From CALCNS01 sp937897315 (GTDB lineage: Bacteria; Bacillota; JAAYKD01), in NCBI GenBank assembly GCA_036744005.1, contig DAINOJ010000016.1, forward strand, positions 1-53,355: a stretch of DNA of 53,355 nucleotides, given 5' to 3'. Shown here in pieces: positions 23,682 to 32,463 of the stretch. The translations under genes were made by a program, and so were the position numbers. Below the pieces are notes generated by a model. The model did not search any database, was not told the DNA's origin, and saw only the letters and a list, made by a program, of their open reading frames with translations. Within the stretch, counting starts at the first letter, position 1. Each line of letters starts with the position of its first letter.

Positions 23682-24876
23682 GCATTTGCTTACACCATAA
23701 ACCAGGTTGTCGATAAGGGGCTGGCAATGCCAAGGTCCAAACCTCGGAAGCCAGCCGGTCGATATCGAGCAATCGTTTTCCATAGTCGGTTAACTCCGCT
23801 CGTTGACGCACGGGACGAGTGATTAAAGGGATACCGGAAATTTTTCTCCACTGTGACAAGAGCTTTTGACCGGTTGCATTATAAGCCAAAACCAAAGCAT
23901 AGGGCATGGGGGTTTGGGGTGCGGGGAGATCGGATTTACGAATCCCCAGTAACAAATGAAACAGACTTCGCTGCAACTTACTATAGGGATATCGCTTGCT
24001 TTTCACAGAACGAATGAATTCCTGTATGGTTGCGGCGTTTCGAAATAACATAAAACGATTTTCCAACCCTTCGACCATCTCCGGGAGCTCAGCAATATCG
24101 TCGAGGTTTGCACGTTGAAGTAGGGTTAAGATTTGAGCCGAGAACTGCTCTGTGGAAGTGATGAGTCTGCTCTGAGCTCGTTCTTCTTCTAGAACGGCAT
24201 AAGAAGCAGCCGGAAGATGTGCATACAAAGAAACCCCTTCAGACAATGCCTTTCTTAATGCACTGGCACTCGCCAGGGGCTGGAGCTCTTCATCCAAATA
24301 TCCGGCACCGATTCGAGCAACAACATGAGGTTGAAGAGAACTACCTTGTGAGAGAATGGCCTTGATGTAGGAAATGGCAAGAATGTTATTGGGACTGTTT
24401 AATATAGGAGCTAAACTTTGTAGGTTAGGATGGCGTCCCATAGCATTGGCTTGGGTTCTACCGAAATTACCTCCAGCCTTTTGCTCTTCCTTGGCGAATT
24501 CGACTTGAACAGAATCGTGTAGCAACGCATTGGCCACGGTTGTTAAATCTTCTAAGCAAGGTGTTTCTGCGCCAAAAGATAAGAATTGGACTCCGGGCAA
24601 TTGGGATGCCATAGAGACCCCTCCCGCAGCAAACCCGTCGGCCGGTTGCAAAGACGAGATTGCAGGCAGAAGTATGACTAAATCTGCGCCATGTTGTATG
24701 GCCGCTTTTGCCCGTTGCCAGGGTTGAAGAATCGCCGGTTGTCCTCTTTGGGTAAAGAAACCGCTCATAACCACGACCAGAGCATCAGCATGGGTTTGTT
24801 TTCTGGTTTCTTGCAGATGAAATTGGTGACCAAAGTGAAACGGATTGTATTCAGCAATCACAGCTGCGACATTCAT
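23626..24876 (-). CDS. tmcAL: tRNA(Met) cytidine acetate ligase TmcAL (YlbM)
   Basis: A 416-residue enzyme that uses acetate and ATP to acetylate the wobble cytidine of elongator tRNA-Met. The N-terminus AAVIAEYNPFHFGHQFHL holds the nucleotidyl-transferase HxxH motif (HFGH). A second nucleotide-binding stretch near SSLQPADGFAAGG follows. The ATG at 24876 was chosen because AAGGTGGTG lies upstream; the open frame runs 40 codons further without a credible start. In Bacillus ylbM neighbours ylbL and ylbN, as here, but in this window it is on the opposite strand, convergent with ylbL and divergent from the yceD/rpmF unit. Confidence 0.93.
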   Translation of the reverse strand: MNVAAVIAEYNPFHFGHQFHLQETRKQTHADALVVVMSGFFTQRGQPAILQPWQRAKAAIQHGADLVILLPAISSLQPADGFAAGGVSMASQLPGVQFLSFGAETPCLEDLTTVANALLHDSVQVEFAKEEQKAGGNFGRTQANAMGRHPNLQSLAPILNSPNNILAISYIKAILSQGSSLQPHVVARIGAGYLDEELQPLASASALRKALSEGVSLYAHLPAASYAVLEEERAQSRLITSTEQFSAQILTLLQRANLDDIAELPEMVEGLENRFMLFRNAATIQEFIRSVKSKRYPYSKLQRSLFHLLLGIRKSDLPAPQTPMPYALVLAYNATGQKLLSQWRKISGIPLITRPVRQRAELTDYGKRLLDIDRLASEVWTLALPAPYRQPGLWCKQMPIRISVAMSGETEALPEE

Positions 24877-24901
24877 CTTGCACACCACCTTCCTATTGGA
24901 G

Positions 24902-24930
24902 ATTGTATCAAAAAAAAGGCATGGCTTCAA
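24902..24930 (-). promoter_or_regulatory. Promoter of tmcAL
   Basis: On the minus strand TTGAAG (24925-24930), 17-nt spacer, TACAAT (24902-24907). Confidence 0.75.
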
Positions 24931-24962
24931 TAATTTTTCTTGACAGAATCTTGGACTAGATA

Positions 24963-24991
24963 TTGACAAACGGGCGAAAAAAAGATACAAT
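24963..24991 (+). promoter_or_regulatory. Promoter of the DUF177-rpmF operon
   Basis: TTGACA (24963-24968), 17-nt spacer, TACAAT (24986-24991), about 28 nt before the DUF177 start. Confidence 0.88.
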
Positions 24992-25019
24992 ATCACGCAG
25001 ACTAAATTGAGGTGATTCC

Positions 25020-25556
25020 ATGATTTTGCCGGTTGCCGAGTTAAAAAGACTGGTAGGAGAGCAAAAGAAAGTTCATTGGCTGGAACCCATACAAAGCTTT
25101 GACCTCACAGAAACGGATATGAAATTAAACGAAGCTGTGGTGGCTGAAGTGACGGTGACAAACGCCGGAGATCGATTTTTAGTTCAAGGATCAGCAATAG
25201 CCAATTTCACAATGACTTGTTGTCGTTGTTTGGTCGAATTTCCACAGCAGTTAACTGTGGAATTAACCGAGCAATATCTCTTTGTCTCTAAAGGTGAACC
25301 GGACGATGACGAAGAAGACTACGAGGTAGAAGATCGTTATTTGCCGGTGCTTGCTGCGGATCAAATCGATGTCAGTCGACTTTTGGTGGATGCCTTTTTT
25401 AGTCAATTACCTTTAAAGACGCTTTGCCGTGAGGATTGCAAAGGACTTTGTGATCAGTGCGGAGCAAATCTCAATGAAGGGCCCTGTGAATGTCAGGATC
25501 AACCCGTGGATCCCCGTTTTGCAATCTTAAGCCAATGGGGAAAGAAATCAAAGTAA
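25020..25556 (+). CDS. DUF177 (YceD/YlbN) family protein
   Basis: A 178-residue member of the YceD family, which is almost always encoded directly upstream of rpmF and is implicated in ribosome or rRNA accumulation. The middle contains MTCCRCLVEF and the C-terminus a cysteine cluster TLCREDCKGLCDQCG ... GPCEC typical of the family and probably metal-binding. A strongly acidic stretch (DDDEEDYEVED) lies at about 94-104. The ribosome site GAGGTGA precedes the ATG. It is followed after 56 nt by rpmF on the same transcript. Its biochemical role is not settled in general. Confidence 0.9.
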   Translation: MILPVAELKRLVGEQKKVHWLEPIQSFDLTETDMKLNEAVVAEVTVTNAGDRFLVQGSAIANFTMTCCRCLVEFPQQLTVELTEQYLFVSKGEPDDDEEDYEVEDRYLPVLAADQIDVSRLLVDAFFSQLPLKTLCREDCKGLCDQCGANLNEGPCECQDQPVDPRFAILSQWGKKSK

Positions 25557-25612
25557 TCGATCATTCCTACCATGGAAGGATAGAGAGAACACCGAAAAAG
25601 GAGGTGTGAAGA

Positions 25613-25798
25613 ATGGGTGCTGTACCAAAAACAAAAACTTCTAAAGCGCGTCGCGATAGTCGTCGTGCCAATAATTTCCGTCTCGGCGTTCCCGGTTTAG
25701 TTGAATGCCCCCAATGCCACAAACCGAAACTTACTCATCGTGTATGTCCCGAATGTGGATTTTACAAAGGTAAGGAAGTTGTTGAAGTTCAAGAATAG
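25613..25798 (+). CDS. rpmF: 50S ribosomal protein L32
   Basis: A 61-residue L32 with the conserved basic start GAVPKTKTSKARRDSRR and a zinc ribbon CPQC...CPEC (C+ form). A strong AAAGGAGG ribosome site precedes the ATG. A terminator follows and plsX has its own promoter, although in many bacteria rpmF and plsX are co-transcribed. Confidence 0.97.
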   Translation: MGAVPKTKTSKARRDSRRANNFRLGVPGLVECPQCHKPKLTHRVCPECGFYKGKEVVEVQE

Positions 25799-25817
25799 TC
25801 GTGCTCCACACGATAAC

Positions 25818-25845
25818 AAGCCCCTGATTTTCAGGGGCTTATTTT
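25818..25845 (+). terminator. Intrinsic terminator after rpmF
   Basis: A 9-bp stem AAGCCCCTG/CAGGGGCTT with a 5-nt loop and ATTTTC tail. The downstream plsX promoter begins within this T-rich tail. Confidence 0.85.
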
Positions 25846-25846
25846 C

Positions 25847-25875
25847 TTGCTTTTTTACAGGTCTTTCAGTATAAT
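25847..25875 (+). promoter_or_regulatory. Promoter of the plsX operon
   Basis: TTGCTT (25847-25852), 17-nt spacer, TATAAT (25870-25875), 21 nt before the plsX ATG. Confidence 0.8.
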
Positions 25876-25896
25876 AACAGCGAAGGATGTGAGGTT

Positions 25897-26889
25897 ATGA
25901 AAGCCATTGCACTCGATTGTATGGGAGGAGACTATGCTCCTACCGCGATTATAGAAGGTGCTGTCCAAGCGGCCAGAGAATTTCGGCAGACTCTTCTATT
26001 GGTAGGCGATGAAGCCAAGATCCAGCTGGAACTACAAAAACAGGACACCAGAAACCTCTCCATTGAGATTGTACCTACGACAGAAGTCATCACTTTTGAC
26101 GACGCGCCAGCTCTTGCTGTTCGTAGAAAAAAAGATTCATCCATGGTCGTAGCTCATCGTCTGGTCAAAGAAGGTCGCGCTGCGGCTGTGTTTTCGGCAG
26201 GCAATACCGGAGCCATAATGGCTTGTGGTTTATTTGTATTAGGTCGCATGGAGGGAGTCGAACGCCCTGCCTTGGCACCTATGCTGCCTACTGCAGCGAA
26301 AACACCGGTTTTGTTGCTGGATGCAGGTGCGAATACCGAAGCGAAACCTCAACATTTGCTTCAGTATGGTCAAATGGGAAGTGTCTATATGCGTCACGTG
26401 ACCGGTAAGGAGAAACCCAGGGTAGGGTTGATTAACATCGGAACCGAACCGGAAAAAGGGACACCGCTATATCAGGAAACATACCAATTATTGAGTCAAT
26501 CGGATTTGAACTTTGTTGGAAATGTGGAAGCTAGGGAACTCTTTTTAGGAGACATCGACGTCGCGGTTTGCGATGGGTTTACCGGCAATATTATATTAAA
26601 ATTGACCGAAGGACTCGCTAAGAATTTTGGAGAGATGATTAAACAAGAACTGACATCGGATTTTCGTGGAACTTTGGGGGCCTTGTTGGCGAAACCATCC
26701 CTGACTCGCTTTAAGAGCCGCTTGGATTACAGAGAATACGGAGCGGCCCCCTTATTGGGCGTACAAGGTATTTGCTTAAAAGGACATGGTTCTTCGAATG
26801 CGAGGGCCATTTATTCTGCCTTGCGAGTAGCGAAGGAATTTGTCGATAGTCAGCTCATTGCGGAGTTCACTGAAAAAATGAAATCATAG
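25897..26889 (+). CDS. plsX: Phosphate acyltransferase PlsX
   Basis: A 330-residue enzyme that makes acyl-phosphate from acyl-ACP for PlsY in phospholipid synthesis. The N-terminus ALDCMGGDYAPTAII is the PlsX signature, followed by FSAGNTGAIMACG, LLLDAGANTE and VCDGFTGNIILKL. The ribosome site GTGAGG precedes the ATG. It is followed after 15 nt by acpP. The fapR, fabD and fabG genes that flank or separate these in Bacillus are absent, so this is a reduced version of the cluster. Confidence 0.97.
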   Translation: MKAIALDCMGGDYAPTAIIEGAVQAAREFRQTLLLVGDEAKIQLELQKQDTRNLSIEIVPTTEVITFDDAPALAVRRKKDSSMVVAHRLVKEGRAAAVFSAGNTGAIMACGLFVLGRMEGVERPALAPMLPTAAKTPVLLLDAGANTEAKPQHLLQYGQMGSVYMRHVTGKEKPRVGLINIGTEPEKGTPLYQETYQLLSQSDLNFVGNVEARELFLGDIDVAVCDGFTGNIILKLTEGLAKNFGEMIKQELTSDFRGTLGALLAKPSLTRFKSRLDYREYGAAPLLGVQGICLKGHGSSNARAIYSALRVAKEFVDSQLIAEFTEKMKS

Positions 26890-26904
26890 AAAAGAGGAAT
26901 GCAC

Positions 26905-27135
26905 ATGGATATTTTTGAAAAAGTAAAAGAGATTGTTTCTGAAAAACTCCACATTTCACCGGAGAGAATCACCTTGGAGTCCAATTTTAAGAAAGACTTT
27001 GAAGCCGATTCTATTGATTTATTTGAACTGGTGATGACCATGGAAGAAGCATTTGATGTCGAACTGGATGACGATGCCGTAGTGGGTATTGAGACGGTAG
27101 CGGATGTCGTGCATTATTTACAAGAGAAAATGTAG
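26905..27135 (+). CDS. acpP: Acyl carrier protein
   Basis: A 76-residue acidic ACP with the phosphopantetheine attachment site EADSIDLFE (Ser37). I chose the ATG at 26905 because AGAGG lies 7 nt before it; an in-frame ATG 6 nt upstream touches the ribosome site. The serine is followed by Ile rather than the common Leu (DSLD), a minor variation. It lies between plsX and rnc, the standard order with fab genes missing. Confidence 0.95.
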   Translation: MDIFEKVKEIVSEKLHISPERITLESNFKKDFEADSIDLFELVMTMEEAFDVELDDDAVVGIETVADVVHYLQEKM

Positions 27136-27141
27136 TACCGT

Positions 27142-27171
27142 GAGAGGTTGTTCGGATACGGGCAACCTCTC
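27142..27171 (+). other. Hairpin in the acpP-rnc spacer
   Basis: A 9-bp perfect stem GAGAGGTTG/CAACCTCTC (27142-27150 with 27163-27171) with a 12-nt loop, no T-run, ending 7 nt before the rnc ribosome site AGGAGG. It could be an RNA processing or stability element. Confidence 0.6.
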
Positions 27172-27190
27172 TCCCATAGGAGGTGGGTCC

Positions 27191-27913
27191 ATGTTATTGC
27201 AAGAAATTCAGCGGCATTTGAATCTACCCTTAAAGGATACTCCCTTACTTTTGTATGCTTTTTGGCACAACTCGGCTGTTTATGAGAAAAACAAAGAATA
27301 TTGGCAAGGGAATGAACGCCTGGAATTCTTGGGAGATGCGGTATTGGAACTCCTCGTCTCTCAATGGTTGTACCGTTTGTATCCTTATGAAACAGAAGGC
27401 AAACTCACTACCCTGCGCGCAGCCCTAGTCTGTGAGGAGAATCTAGCAGATTGTGCAAAAAAAATGGAGTTAAATCACTGGCTGGTTTTAGGAAAAGGGG
27501 AAAAAGCTGATATGGGTACCGAGAAACCGGCGATATTGGCTGATTTATGGGAAGCAGTCTTAGGTGCAATTTATATGGAATATGGCATGGAACAAGCGGA
27601 TTTGTTCGTCAGAGAAAATCTATTGAGCTCTGTTAATCCCATTACACTGCAACAGGAAGTGGCTCATTCTTGGAAGAATTTGCTGCAAGAATGGGTGCAG
27701 GGCAGGAACCCTAAATCCGTCATTCGATATACAACCGTAAAGAGCGGCGAGGACCATGCGCCCTTTTTTCATTCACAAGCTCTCATCGATGGCCTTGTCT
27801 TAGGTAAGGGAGACGGTCGAAGCAAAAAGGAAGCCGAACAAGTGGCTGCCAAAGTAGCGTATAAACAGTTAATCAAACAGTTCAATCCAGAGGAGAACGC
27901 ATGCAAGGAGTGA
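27191..27913 (+). CDS. rnc: Ribonuclease III
   Basis: A 240-residue double-strand-specific endoribonuclease for rRNA precursor and mRNA processing. The signature NERLEFLGDAVLELL lies at 41-55 with metal-binding Glu45 and Asp49. The second metal site DLWEAVLGAIY lies at about 117-127. A C-terminal double-stranded RNA-binding domain (about 155-235) ends in SKKEAEQVAAKVAYKQL. The ATG at 27191 behind AGGAGG was chosen; the open frame extends back into acpP without meaning. smc follows after 4 nt. Confidence 0.97.
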   Translation: MLLQEIQRHLNLPLKDTPLLLYAFWHNSAVYEKNKEYWQGNERLEFLGDAVLELLVSQWLYRLYPYETEGKLTTLRAALVCEENLADCAKKMELNHWLVLGKGEKADMGTEKPAILADLWEAVLGAIYMEYGMEQADLFVRENLLSSVNPITLQQEVAHSWKNLLQEWVQGRNPKSVIRYTTVKSGEDHAPFFHSQALIDGLVLGKGDGRSKKEAEQVAAKVAYKQLIKQFNPEENACKE

Positions 27914-27917
27914 CATC

Positions 27918-30900
27918 ATGTATTTAAAAGCCATAGAATTGGTTGGATTTAAGTCCTTTGCCGAGCGTGTTCGTCTTGATTTTGCCGAGGGATTAACCAC
28001 CATCGTTGGAGCCAATGGAAGCGGTAAGAGTAATATTGTCGACGCGGTGCTGTGGGTCATGGGAGAGCAAAATGCTCGTAACCTACGGGGCGCCAAAATG
28101 GAAGAAATCATCTTTTCCGGTAGTGAAAAAAGAAGAGCCGTTGGCATGGCCGAAGTGACCTTAATCATCGATAACCAAAGCAAACTACTGCCTGTTGAAT
28201 ATGAAGAAGTCTCTGTGATGCGTCGCTTATTCCGGGATGGTACTAGTGAGTACTACATCAATCAACAGCAGTGCCGTCTCAAAGACATTGTGGAAATGTT
28301 CTTAGATACCGGGGTGGGGCGAGACTCTTTCTCGATTATTGGGCAGGGACAAATAGACGAAATTTTATCTTATAAACCGGCTGAGAGACGAGTTATCCTA
28401 GAAGAAGTGGCAGGTATCGCTAAGTTTAAGTTTCGAAAAAAAGAAGCCCTTTCGAAACTGGAACGCTTACAAGATCGATTGCAGCGGGTAGATGACATTG
28501 TTTTAGAACTGAATACACAAATTACTCCGTTGCAACAGCAAGCACAAGCGGCCGAGTTGTATTTGTATTTGCGAGAAGAACTGAAGAAGCATGAAATCAC
28601 CTATTTAGTGAGTGAGCATCGACGTATCAGCAAGGAGTATGCCGAACGAGTGCATTTCCGTGCCAAAGCAGAAGAAGCCTACACCGCAGGGCAAGCTCGT
28701 ACCGCCGTAGAAATGGCGGTCCTCGAGAAAATAAAGCTGGAGCAATTACAAACCGAGCAGCAAATTGAATCGCTCAATCTACAAAGCAATCAACTTCTCA
28801 TTGAATTAGAACAGAAGAAAGGTGAAGAGCGCATCATACAACAGCGTATTCTTCACGACACCTCACTTCGAGATCAATACAGCAACGAAGAAAAGTCGGA
28901 TGAGATTCGAGAGAAAGATCTGCACCGGCAGTTGGCAGAGATAGAAAGCGAACAGCAAAAAAATGATCAAGAAGTCGGTACCCGACGGACGGAGCTTGAA
29001 CGGCTAAGACAGGACATTTTATCGTTAACCGCGGAAGAAGAAACGAATCGTAAGAAAGAACAGGAATTACTCGAACACTATCATCAAAACAGTCGAGACC
29101 TGCACCTGTTGCAGGGTCGACTAGAAGGGTTAAATCGAGACGCGAAAGCACAGGAGCAAACCCTGGCTATCGTAAAAAAAGAAATCGCAGAGCTCACAAC
29201 ACAGCTCAATGAAAAGAAAACCAGGTTGAAACATATCGTCAGCGAAACCGAAGAGGATCAAAAAGTCCTACTGGAGTTAACAGCAGCCGCACTCCAACAG
29301 GAAAGCGAGTACCAAGAACAAGTTCAAGCAGCCAATGAGTTAAAAAATGTTCTCAGCCAACATCAAGCAAATTTACGCATCAGTCAAAACCGCATGCATA
29401 TGTTAAGCGAATTATCGGACCAAATGGAGGGTTATTTCAAAGGCGTGAAAGCCATCATGCAAGCCAAAAAGCAGGGACATTCGGCCATGAAGGGGATTCA
29501 CGAACCCCTAGCTAACTTGTTCCGTGTAGACAAGGCCCATGAAACCGCCATCGAGATGATTTTGGGCGGAGCCCTGCAAAACATTGTCGTGAACCAACCG
29601 GAAGACGCTGAAAAAGCCATAGCTTGGTTAAAGCAAAGTCATTATGGCCGAGCGACCTTCTACCCATTGAGTTCCATACGCGGGCAGCGAGACGAGCGGT
29701 TATGGTCCAAAATCAAAGATCAACCCGGTGTTCTTGCCATTGCTTCCGATTTGGTGCAAACCGAGCAGAAATACAATGCGATAAAAGAGAGTTTGCTGGG
29801 CAATGTGGTGGTGATGCAAACGTTAACAGAAGCCAACAAATTAGCCAAAGAGCTGAACTTACGATATCGCATAGTGACCTTGGAAGGAGATATCATTGTA
29901 CCCGGTGGTGCGATTACCGGTGGTAGCTTATATCAGAAGGGTGTATCTCTTTTAGGAAGAGAACGAGAGATCGGTGAACTGGAGAGTAGCATACAAGAAC
30001 AGAAGAAGCAGATACAGCAGCTCGAAGTGGAAGAGGTCCAAAAAAGAAAGCAAATAGAACAATGTGAAGCCCTGATGGATATCGTGAAATCCGATAAAGA
30101 GAAAGCAGAGACCCAGCTTCAACAGAGCAAATTGAAACAGCAGTTGCTTCAAGCCGAGATCTCGACCTTCGAACTATCTAAGGATAAAAAAGTTGCGGAA
30201 GAAACGTCCATACAGGATCTATATGGGTCTTCCCAAAGACAGACCGCGGAGCTCCAACTGGAGCAGAAACGCATTCAAGCTCTGGATTTGCAGTTGTTAA
30301 GAGAAATCGATTGTTGCAAAGAAATCAGTCATTCTTCACACATTCAGACCTTGCAGGCAGAATTACAAAGCGGAGAAGTGCAAATGGCGTTGCATCAACG
30401 ACGCAAAGAAGAACTAGATATTCAATATCTACAGTTACAAGAAGTTTTGCTTCGATTCCGGCAGGATGTCCATCTAAAGCAGGATCGAATTGCCGAAATC
30501 AACCAGCGATTGGCAGAGAGTGCCACTGAATGCCAACAGGTGCAACTGGAAAGCCAGAGAATCGGGGAGAAACAACAAGAGACAGAGCTAAAACATCAAT
30601 CATCCAAAGCCAAAGGGCTGAAGTTAAAAGCGGAACTTTCGGAACAAGAAGAACGAATTTATTCGGCTCGCAAGAACGAGGACCAATGTCGAGAAAGCTT
30701 TTACCATGAGAATAATCAATGGGTAAAATCTCAAAGTGAATTGCAGTTTTTACTGGATAAGGTTCAAAACGATTACAATACCAGTCCGGAAGAATTACCG
30801 CAAGAACCATTGGTGGCGTTCGAAGATCTCCAAGAATTACAAAAAGCTTGCACCCGCTTTCGTAACAAGATTCGAGAGATGGGCATGGTGAATCTAGGTG

Positions 30901-31490
30901 CGATTGAAGAAAAAAAGCGATTGGAAGAACGCAAATCGTATTTAAGCGAGCAAGGGGAAGACACACGAATCTCCTGTCAAGGAATTTATAAAGTTCTTGC
31001 CGAAATAGACAAAGATATGGAGAGCCGTTTCGAAGAAGCATTTCAAACGGTCAATTACCATTTTCAGCAGGTCTTTACGCAGTTATTCCAGGGAGGACAA
31101 GCGAAACTGCAACTGACAGAACCTCAGGATCTACTGAATACTGGTCTCGACATCATTGCACAACTACCCGGAAAAAAAGCCGGGAACTTAAGCTTATTGT
31201 CCGGAGGTGAACGGGCTTTAACGGCAGTGGCATTGCTCATCGCCATATTACAAGTTAAGAAACCTCCGTTTTGTTTACTCGATGAGGTAGAAACATCCTT
31301 GGATGAAGCAAATGTCAAACGGGTTGCCAAGATTTTAAGAACGTGCTCAGACCATACACAAATCATCTCGGTTTCACATCGAAAAGGGATGATGGAAGAA
31401 GCGGATGCCCTTATCGGTGTCACGATGCAATCGCCGGGGATTTCTACGGTGATATCCGTTCGATTTGGTGAAAAAGATAAACAGGAGTGA
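27918..31490 (+). CDS. smc: Chromosome segregation ATPase Smc
   Basis: A full-length 1190-residue SMC. Walker A GANGSGKSN lies at 32-40. Two long coiled-coil arms surround a hinge at about 500-660 (KGVKAIMQAKKQG through GGAITGGSL). The C-terminal head has the ABC signature LSGGERALTAVALL and Walker B LLDEVETSLDEANVKR. The usual Bacillota Walker B reads DEVDAALD; here it is DEVETSLD, keeping the catalytic Glu-Val pair. It works with ScpA and ScpB, both encoded 3-4 kb downstream. AAGGAG precedes the ATG and it lies in the conserved rnc-smc-ftsY order. Confidence 0.98.
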   Translation: MYLKAIELVGFKSFAERVRLDFAEGLTTIVGANGSGKSNIVDAVLWVMGEQNARNLRGAKMEEIIFSGSEKRRAVGMAEVTLIIDNQSKLLPVEYEEVSVMRRLFRDGTSEYYINQQQCRLKDIVEMFLDTGVGRDSFSIIGQGQIDEILSYKPAERRVILEEVAGIAKFKFRKKEALSKLERLQDRLQRVDDIVLELNTQITPLQQQAQAAELYLYLREELKKHEITYLVSEHRRISKEYAERVHFRAKAEEAYTAGQARTAVEMAVLEKIKLEQLQTEQQIESLNLQSNQLLIELEQKKGEERIIQQRILHDTSLRDQYSNEEKSDEIREKDLHRQLAEIESEQQKNDQEVGTRRTELERLRQDILSLTAEEETNRKKEQELLEHYHQNSRDLHLLQGRLEGLNRDAKAQEQTLAIVKKEIAELTTQLNEKKTRLKHIVSETEEDQKVLLELTAAALQQESEYQEQVQAANELKNVLSQHQANLRISQNRMHMLSELSDQMEGYFKGVKAIMQAKKQGHSAMKGIHEPLANLFRVDKAHETAIEMILGGALQNIVVNQPEDAEKAIAWLKQSHYGRATFYPLSSIRGQRDERLWSKIKDQPGVLAIASDLVQTEQKYNAIKESLLGNVVVMQTLTEANKLAKELNLRYRIVTLEGDIIVPGGAITGGSLYQKGVSLLGREREIGELESSIQEQKKQIQQLEVEEVQKRKQIEQCEALMDIVKSDKEKAETQLQQSKLKQQLLQAEISTFELSKDKKVAEETSIQDLYGSSQRQTAELQLEQKRIQALDLQLLREIDCCKEISHSSHIQTLQAELQSGEVQMALHQRRKEELDIQYLQLQEVLLRFRQDVHLKQDRIAEINQRLAESATECQQVQLESQRIGEKQQETELKHQSSKAKGLKLKAELSEQEERIYSARKNEDQCRESFYHENNQWVKSQSELQFLLDKVQNDYNTSPEELPQEPLVAFEDLQELQKACTRFRNKIREMGMVNLGAIEEKKRLEERKSYLSEQGEDTRISCQGIYKVLAEIDKDMESRFEEAFQTVNYHFQQVFTQLFQGGQAKLQLTEPQDLLNTGLDIIAQLPGKKAGNLSLLSGGERALTAVALLIAILQVKKPPFCLLDEVETSLDEANVKRVAKILRTCSDHTQIISVSHRKGMMEEADALIGVTMQSPGISTVISVRFGEKDKQE

Positions 31491-31495
31491 TGGGA

Positions 31496-32425
31496 TTGAG
31501 TTTTTTTGCAAAACTGAAACAAAGCTTAGTGAAGACACAGGAAGCTTTTGTGGGTAAGTTAGAACAAGTCTTCCTCTCGTTTCAAAAGGTAGATGAAGAC
31601 TTATTTATCGAGCTCGAAGAAGTATTGATTTCTGCAGATTTAGGCGTTCAGACAGCCGATGCTTTACTGCAAAAGCTAAGAACTCGGGTAAAGAAAGAGC
31701 GTATTGAGAGCGGCGATAAAGTTAAAGAAGTACTACAAGAAGAAATGGCAGCCATGCTGGGAAAAGAACCTTCTCCTTTGAACGTGGTTCCCGGTCGGCT
31801 GAATATCCTCTTAGTCGTGGGTGTGAACGGTGTTGGAAAAACCACCCTGGTCGGAAAACTAGCCAATCGCTATCAACAACAGGGGTTGAAAGTCCTTGTT
31901 GCGGCAGCAGATACGTTTCGTGCCGCAGCCATTGATCAGCTTGGGATATGGTGTGACCGTGCCGGTGTGGAAATGATTCGGCATCAAGCCGGAGCCGACC
32001 CCGCCGCCGTAGTGTTTGATGCCATCAATGCAGGGAAGGCCAGACAAGCGGATCTTATTCTAATCGACACCGCCGGGAGATTACATAATAAATCGCATCT
32101 TATGGAAGAGATGAACAAAATATATCGTATTATCCGCCGGGAAATCCCCGATGCTCCTCACGAAACCTTATTGGTATTGGATGCGACAACCGGTCAAAAT
32201 GCTGTGTTACAAGCCAAAGCCTTTCGGGAAGTGTCTCAAGTTTCGGCTTTGGCACTCACCAAACTCGACGGTACCGCCAAAGGTGGCATCGTGATTGCCA
32301 TCTGTCACCAGTTGAATATTCCGGTCAAATTGGTTGGTTTGGGAGAAGGAATTGACGATTTAAAAGATTTCGAACCGGCATATTTTGTTCAGGCCCTGTT
32401 TGATCGACGTTCCCATTTAGCATAA
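31496..32425 (+). CDS. ftsY: Signal recognition particle receptor FtsY
   Basis: A 309-residue SRP GTPase receptor that docks ribosomes making membrane proteins. I chose the TTG at 31496: it gives the family-typical start SFFAKLKQSLVKT and lies 8 nt after AGGAG, whereas the ATG at 31490 and GTG at 31487 nearly touch that site. NG-domain motifs are present: G1 GVNGVGKTTLVGKLA, the insertion-box region DTFRAAAIDQL, G3 DTAGR, G4 TKLDGTAKGG. The N-terminal A domain is very short, as in many Gram-positives. It starts 5 nt after the smc stop. Confidence 0.96.
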   Translation: MSFFAKLKQSLVKTQEAFVGKLEQVFLSFQKVDEDLFIELEEVLISADLGVQTADALLQKLRTRVKKERIESGDKVKEVLQEEMAAMLGKEPSPLNVVPGRLNILLVVGVNGVGKTTLVGKLANRYQQQGLKVLVAAADTFRAAAIDQLGIWCDRAGVEMIRHQAGADPAAVVFDAINAGKARQADLILIDTAGRLHNKSHLMEEMNKIYRIIRREIPDAPHETLLVLDATTGQNAVLQAKAFREVSQVSALALTKLDGTAKGGIVIAICHQLNIPVKLVGLGEGIDDLKDFEPAYFVQALFDRRSHLA

Positions 32426-32463
32426 CACCATTCAAAAGACAACCGTGGAGAAGAGGGATTGAT

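Noticed and set aside
24940..24945. TTGACA upstream of the DUF177 gene
   Set aside because: No -10 lies at the right distance; the TTGACA at 24963 has a TACAAT box 17 nt on.
30499..31041. A 180-codon open frame antisense to smc
   Set aside because: It lies wholly inside smc, has no ribosome site or family pattern, and reflects codon bias of the real gene.
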